Below are positions 55,901 to 64,000 of a stretch of DNA of 64,000 nucleotides, piece after piece (positions within the stretch are counted from its first letter, which is position 1; the number at the start of each line of letters is the position of its first letter). The DNA is taken from the NCBI GenBank assembly GCA_033182465.1, contig CP137319.1:62001-126000 (forward strand), given 5' to 3'. Origin of the DNA: Sanghuangporus weigelae (Eukaryota > Basidiomycota > Agaricomycetes > Hymenochaetales > Hymenochaetaceae). A program made the translations under genes and the position numbers. The notes beneath the pieces were generated by a model that worked only from the letters and a program-made list of their open reading frames with translations, ran no database searches and was not told the DNA's origin.

Positions 55901-57601
55901 CTCTCCGAAAGTCCAATGTTCGCAATCGGGCTCCAGCTTCTGTGCTTGTGCCGCGGCGACCTTGAAATCATCCGGAGTCAGTTCCTCGGGCTTCTTGTCA
56001 CCGAAGAACTTTTGGAACGATTTCGCAATCCACTGCTCGTCCTCTTCGCTTGTCGTCGCGTGCCAGCGGTACAAGCAGTTGAACTCGACGCTCACAGCGT
56101 TTCCCTGTCCGCGCTCGACGAACGTATGATCTGACCTGCGGATCTCTTCGAAGGGGTTGAGAGTCCAGCTGATGCCCATGCGCACGAAGCCGAGGATGGC
56201 CGAGAAGTAGTCCGAGAAGACTACATTTGCAAACCATCCGCAGTTGATGAGCCGCGCTGTTTGGAAGATCTCTTCGTCTTGCTGCTTCAGTTTCTCGTCG
56301 CGCTTTGGGTCGTCGGTTCTGAGTGTGTCCGGATCAACCCATGTTCCTCTCTCGTTAATGTCCAGCAACTTCCCCGCGACAAACTTAAGGATTGATGGAT
56401 ACATTAGAAGATTGACGATGAGTGTAGCGAGTTGCTTACGTTGTGGTTTCTGCTAAACAGCACTAGCAGAACACAGACGGCTGGAGGAAGCAGCAGCAGT
56501 CTATCCTCGGCAAAAGAATCGGGATGTAGTAAGCCTCTTCCATTCTTTACCCGAACCTTGTCCTGTTGCCCCTGGTTCACCCCGTAAAGAGGTGAAAGAT
56601 CGACATACGACGAAGTCTCATTGATGGCCCAATTAGTGTGAGAAGTACGGAAGCAGGTGTGGATAACCAAGGCCGCGAACGAGAACATCAGGGAAGATAA
56701 ACCTGCCGGGTGTTTTACGAACTATTCATAGTCCATCAGTAAAGGATATCGGAAATTAACAGTACATGTAAGGGATTTAATACGGACTTTCTCACGTTTC
56801 AAAAGTGTATCGAAGACCAGTCCTGGATCGGGCAGCATATGCCCAGGCAAGGGATGGACTTGTTGTACGCTTCGGGCATATGCAGTACCTGCCTTACCCA
56901 TATCGGGAAGGTTCACATTGTTGTAAGAGCCGTCTGCTGACCGCCACTGATACGTATTCGACACAAAGGTCGAAGGCGGATGTGTTAGATCGTTATATAC
57001 TGTGGAGTCCGTCAATTCCGAAGAATATGTCAGAAATAGACAGAGAGGTGGATCAGCCTAAAAAGTAAAGTTATGCTCGATCTTAGAGTGAACTTACACA
57101 ATGAGACGACAGCATTCTGAAGCTTCGTTGCCAGCTGGGTGTCAGGTGGTGTGTTAGCCATCAACATGAGGACGTGCTCAAGCTACAAAAAGAGTCAGCC
57201 ATAATGGCAATGTAGAGTCGGACGGAATGAGGTACCAGCATCTTGCGGTCATCGAGGTTATTGAGATTCCCTATAGCATCGAGAACACCGGATAGCATTT
57301 GAGGATCCAAGGCGATAGGGAGGTCTTTCTTCACCTAAGCAGCATACGGCGTTAAGAGGGAGCCTCAGCATCAAGTGACGAGCTCACGAGTTCCTTCATA
57401 TCCTTGAGAGTCTTCAATATACCTGAATGCGAGTCTTCAGACCCGTTTCCGTTGGAAGCCGCATCCGATGCTTTAGAGTCGCCAGACTTGTTCTTGGATT
57501 AAGACATGAGCCCGCAGACACAGTCACATAGCACGAGGACAGTGAGGACTTACAGATATCGTGGATGCGCGACGCGTAAATCGACGTTGCAAAGAGCTCA
57601 T
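52939..57601 (-). CDS. Psi-factor producing oxygenase (Ppo/linoleate dioxygenase with P450-like domain)
   Basis: Oxylipin-forming enzyme: an N-terminal heme-peroxidase-type dioxygenase oxidises linoleate or oleate, and a C-terminal P450-like domain rearranges the hydroperoxide. ATG 57601 gives MSSLQRRFTRRASTIS. Blocks in order: ALDPQMLSGVLDAIGNLNNL, YNDLTHPPSTFVSNTYQWRS, DGSYNNVNLPDMGKAG, FAALVIHTCFRTSHTNWAIN, DLSPLYGVNQ, WFANVVFSDYFSAILG, and EFNCLYRWH, which carries the catalytic Tyr and proximal His (YRWH). GLCPGYTISRAILADAICLTR and MLGRLFLRTLP follow, then the P450-like part: FQEAAGRVIARNSYFL, ATGKPLDELANAILSVAIVA, FPNPNEVDITRPAELYLSG, SLPNLRRAPG, YYQYLDKNMDPTPWATS. More than twelve introns; several junctions and the exact stop are approximate. 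The heme-thiolate position reads SFG rather than CxG (see findings). Estimated 1,050-1,100 residues, the usual size. Confidence 0.85.
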
Positions 57602-58478
57602 GACGGTACAGGGAAAATAAGGCTAGGTGGGTCGACAACTAACTAGCATGAAACAGGTCGCTCTTTATATTAACTGCTGAGGGTTATTCGGGTCTTCGCG
57701 AACAAGCCAGCGCTCAATGTAAGTGTCAAATATTGAACATGCGAAAGTCCCAGTTTTCAATCCGCATGGCAGAAGAGAATCATCCTCCGTCCAAGTTGCC
57801 GGTTCAGATTCCAGTCGTAGCAATCGGGACTTCGCGCACAGAACTGACTCCACCAGGAACTTATTGGATACTTCCAAGCAGACTACGATTTGCTCGTTTA
57901 AAGCGCGTGAGTGGAGATTTGCGGCGAAAGATGTACAAGAAGCTGGAGGGGTCATGGAAGCAGGGAAGATGTCACAACTTGATGAAATCGTGACATATGC
58001 TATTCCAAATATAGGGTACACTTTCTCTTTTAGGCGTCAAGTTTGGATTAACTCCGGGTCGAGGTGGCACATCAGCATCGCTAATGAACGCCGCCCATCC
58101 AGGATACACGTTTTCTGAAATGACGAATTGAAGATCGCTCTATTCATTCTGCGCTGCTATTCGCCTTATCATTTCATTCGTCTACATGCGGTTACTTGAC
58201 AAGATGTTAGATGTTTTTTTTCACAGCCTCTTGAATCTCTTCCCGGCCCGGCCCTTCGAAGCGGTCTAGTCAAATATGTTTTGAATATCGATTTAATAAA
58301 AATTAAGCCGCTTGCACGTGATGCAGCAGATACACGTGATCGTGGCGTCGCGTGTTTGCAGTTCTTCTTCGGCGTTTCGCGACGAACCACGATTTCCACA
58401 AGCGCCCTGGACTGCTCGTTATCCTCGTCTGCCGTATGCTGAACACTTCTAGAAATTGCTCTCAATAATTCTCTTGAT
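57602..58478. other. Divergent intergenic region, Ppo / PIF1
   Basis: Contains the Ppo 5' flank (57710-58040 duplicated at 44330-44640) and the PIF1 leader. No gene recognised. Confidence 0.5.
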
Positions 58479-60798
58479 ATGCCTAGTACAACGATTTCGC
58501 CGAGCTCGAGCACACTTCAGTCAGGTCTCAAGACAATGAAGCGCAACTGGTCAAACAACGACCCCGCTAGCACCGTTCCAAGTCCGGAAACGAGAGCTCA
58601 AGTTTCTTCGCGCCTGAGCTCGTGTTCTTCATCTTCAGCCCCGCTTTCTGATGCAGAGAAGAAGGCGAGACGACTGGCTGCCATTCAAGCCGCACTCGAC
58701 GAAGTAGGCTTCAAGTCACAGCCCCTCAAAGATTCGTCTATCGCAAACACCAAACGACCGTCCAACGGGCACGAATCTGAGAGCGCGTCAAAGAAAAAAC
58801 GCATTCTACCGGATAGCTTTCTGTATGGCGAAACATCGGCAAAGCCTTCATCCCGTGGATCTCGTACAACGACTCCATCTATGACGGTCATGAACGAGCG
58901 ACGACAAGATCGATCAGAACGCAAGGCGACGGACAAGCCAGCTAAGATCTTCCTGAGCAAGGAGCAGATGCGTATATTGGAGCTCGTTGATAAGGGGCAC
59001 AATGTATTCTATACTGGCAGCGCTGGTAAATACTCGTCCACTCTTATAGATATCGCGCTCGTTAACTTCTCGACTTTATAGGTACAGGGAAGTCTGTGTT
59101 GCTCCGCGAGATCATCAAGACTTTACGAAAGAAGTACGTGACCGTGCCGGACGCAGTCGCTATAACTGCAAGCACAGGTGCGCACACCTTTACTCGTCAT
59201 CTGAAGCTTTGACAGCTAATTATATGCGCAGGTATTGCTGCTTGTAATATCGGCGGGGTGACAATCCACTCTTTTGCCGGTATTGGCCTTGGAATCGAGT
59301 CCGCAGAAGAGCTGGTGAAGAAGATCAGGAAGAACAAGAAGGCAATGGCTCGTTGGCTGAGGACCAAAGTCCTGATTGTAGATGAAGGTGGGCTTTCCAT
59401 TCACTAGTGGACGTGCTAATCTAACTCTGCCCGTAGTCTCAATGGTTGATGGTGACCTCTTCGACAAGCTTTCGCGGATTGGCGCGATGATCAGAAAACG
59501 ATCGAAGCCCTTCGGAGAAATCCAGGTATGCTGTTTCACCCCCGGCTCCTGAGTCGGAGCAATGCTCATGATATTACAGGTAATCGTCACCGGTGACTTC
59601 TTCCAGTTGCCACCTGTCATGAAGGGCAGTGACTCGAAGTTTGCCTTCGAGGCGCAGACGTGGAATGAAACGATCAGCGAGCATACATACAACTTGACGA
59701 AGGTTTTCCGTCAGAAAGACGAAGGTAATCAACACATAGCCATGCACCAACTCACTGCTAACGTTCACTATAGACTTTGTCGATATGCTGAATGAGATGC
59801 GCTTCGGGAGATTGACGTCGAGGTCTATCTCAAAGTTCAAATCGCTCTCACGAGAGATCCGTTATGAAGACAACATGGCCGCAACTGAACTGTATGCGCG
59901 TTGTCTTCTCCTTTCAGTCCTCCACTAACCTCGTCGTTCCAGCTTCCCGAGACGCGAAGACGTAGACCGCTCGAACGGCGGACGGATGAACCGCCTGACG
60001 ACAGAAGAGCACAAGTACGTCGCAGTCGACGGGGGCACGATCACCGACCCGAAACAGCGCGAGAAGATGCTGGCCAATTTCATGGCACCAACCGTCCTCA
60101 CGCTGAAGGTCGACGCGCAGGTCATGCTCATCAAGAACGTCGACGAGACGCTCGTGAACGGGAGCATCGGGCGCATCATAAAGTTCATGGACCCCTCCCA
60201 GGCGAGGGACGAGGGTGTGTCTGGGCTCGGGGACGAGAAGGGCAGCAGCGAGAAACAGCCGAAGAAGCCGAAGAGCGGACAGCTGTGGCCCGTCGTCGAG
60301 TTTCGGATCCCCGGTGGATACTTCAAAGAGGTCATGATCGTCCCTGAGAGCTTCAAAGTCGAGCTGCCCAACGGTGAAGTCCAAGCTAGCAGGACGCAGG
60401 TTGGTGGTTCTTTCTGATTATCTTTATGTGCAGTTGACGGATGAGCGAACAGCTCCCACTCATTCTCTCCTGGGCGATGTCGATCCACAAATCGCAAGGC
60501 CAGACGCTCGAGCGCGTCAAGGTCGATCTAGGTAAAGTTTTCGAGAAGGGTACGTGTTCACACTGATCCTGTTCGTCGTGTTACTAAACTCATTTATACC
60601 TCCAGGGCAAGCCTATGTCGCACTATCCCGAGCTACGTCTCTCGACGGACTACAGGTCCTGAACTTCGACGTTAAGAAGGTCTGTTCTTATCTTTCTACG
60701 GAGCATGTTCTCATATTCACATTTCATTCTCCTCGCAGGTCATGGCCCATCCAAAAGTGATAGAGTGGAGCAAGTCATTACAGACTATTCCAAACTAG
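58479..60798 (+). CDS. PIF1: PIF1-family 5'-3' DNA helicase
   Basis: Superfamily 1B helicase for G-quadruplex unwinding, telomerase removal and mitochondrial DNA maintenance. [16 protein letters not shown] at 58479 begins a Ser-rich, unstructured N-terminal region of about 160 residues with a basic cluster ([11 protein letters not shown]). Helicase motifs: Q-like start [14 protein letters not shown], Walker [14 protein letters not shown] across the first intron (59026-59081), Ia AITASTG, Walker [16 protein letters not shown], motif [25 protein letters not shown], motif [14 protein letters not shown] and motif [17 protein letters not shown]. The end [13 protein letters not shown] stops at 60798. 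Nine or ten exons with short introns. A Lys/Ser-rich insert ([14 protein letters not shown]) lies in domain 2. One complete copy; expected length. Confidence 0.95.
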
Positions 60799-61697
60799 TG
60801 GTAGACGAGTCATCCATTGCACGTTTACCCTTCTGCTTTCAGACAGACTGCAACATACATTTATTGGGACCCAAGCATTAACATGCAAATAAGACCTAGG
60901 GTGCAGTACGACCAGAGACTGCTGCATGCGTGCATTGTCATATACAGTATTCATAATTTTATGGTACTTTCATTCGCTGCTGGGAGGCGCACTTCCTGGT
61001 CCGGACGTTTCCTGACAGATATTAGCAGGAGACTGAATCGTGATAGCTCTTGATCCAATCGATGAGACGGTAATGGCGGACTCGCGAAGAAAGAGTTGAC
61101 ACTCTCAGTCTGAAATACCCTTACGAGAACCTGAATAGCCAGTCGAGGTGGGGCGATCAATTTGAGGGAGCAGCTTACATGTTATATTGTAAATATAAGC
61201 TGTGTGCTTACAAGCATACAAACACGTTCGACTCGGGGGAGGAATATTAATATCCTTGACTTGAATGGATTAATATTCTGATTCTGATAGATAGACGAGG
61301 CGAGTCGGCGACGTCGTCGCAGTGATCGCATCTGGAGAGCCCTGATGGCAGACATGGCCAGAAAATGAAGCTGCGCGAGCAAATGATGAAGAAGAAAGTA
61401 AGAAGATTATAATAATTAATACCATGCTGTGAACACCAAGTGTAAGGGATCGTGGATGGTCGCGCAGGTGGCAACCGGAAGCAGTAATATTATTCTCAAA
61501 GCGACCAACTGGGCTCTTTGCACGCTGAGCATTACCCGCAGTGAACAAGGCATTTGGCCGCAAGGAGGACAGACAATAACAAGTCCAGTTAATTTGCGAA
61601 AAAAAATAAAATGATGTGACAAGGTTTGATTGCCAAAACGGGAGAAGAGAGTCCGAGAATGGCAAGGGATGTGATGAGTGAATAGATACACCACACC
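60799..61697. other. Intergenic region, PIF1 / STE20
   Basis: About 0.9 kb holding the PIF1 3' flank and STE20 promoter. No gene or repeat recognised. Confidence 0.5.

Positions 61698-64000
<2,303 letters not shown>

Overview
The window is nuclear DNA of a filamentous fungus, most likely an agaricomycete basidiomycete. Genes are densely packed and carry many short GT-AG introns (about 50-75 nt), often with CTAAC or CTCAAC-like branch sites. The gene set fits: an STE23-type insulinase, mitochondrial class 2 dihydroorotate dehydrogenase, an F-box protein, a psi-factor (Ppo) fatty-acid oxygenase, PIF1 and an STE20/PAK kinase. I saw no rRNA, tRNA, CRISPR or retroelement genes.

Layout. 0-12 kb: ordinary single-copy genes (STE23 end, DHODH, F-box protein, an unrecognised basic protein, an LPL1/ROG1-like lipase). 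13.4-15.9 kb: an unrecognised membrane protein whose last intron-exon unit is duplicated, followed at once by a 1.1 kb minisatellite with a 355 bp higher-order period. 17.4-36.7 kb: five tandem minus-strand genes with the architecture of animal CLPB/SKD3 (four ankyrin repeats split 2+2, a charged linker, and one ClpB-type AAA+ module with the second-domain signature). Copies 1 and 4 look intact; copies 2, 3 and 5 are damaged. This array is the most interesting part of the window.

37.7-57.6 kb is a mosaic of segmental duplication built from four families: coatomer epsilon (COPE), an alcohol O-acetyltransferase-like enzyme, an unrecognised membrane protein, and the Ppo oxygenase. One intact copy of each survives, beside decayed, internally deleted or inverted copies. 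One decayed COPE copy is interrupted by about 400 bp of foreign sequence holding a 161 bp element with terminal inverted repeats. 58.5-64 kb returns to conserved single-copy genes: PIF1 helicase and the first part of an STE20/PAK kinase that runs off the right edge.

The housekeeping genes do not form one pathway. The accessory part reads as two zones of local amplification and decay: a chaperone-like ANK-AAA+ family under TATA promoters with very short leaders, and a shuffled zone around COPE and the oxylipin gene. Splice junctions were inferred by eye from frame, splice signals and comparison between paralogues. Exon ends are firm where paralogues agree and approximate elsewhere, notably in the Ppo gene.
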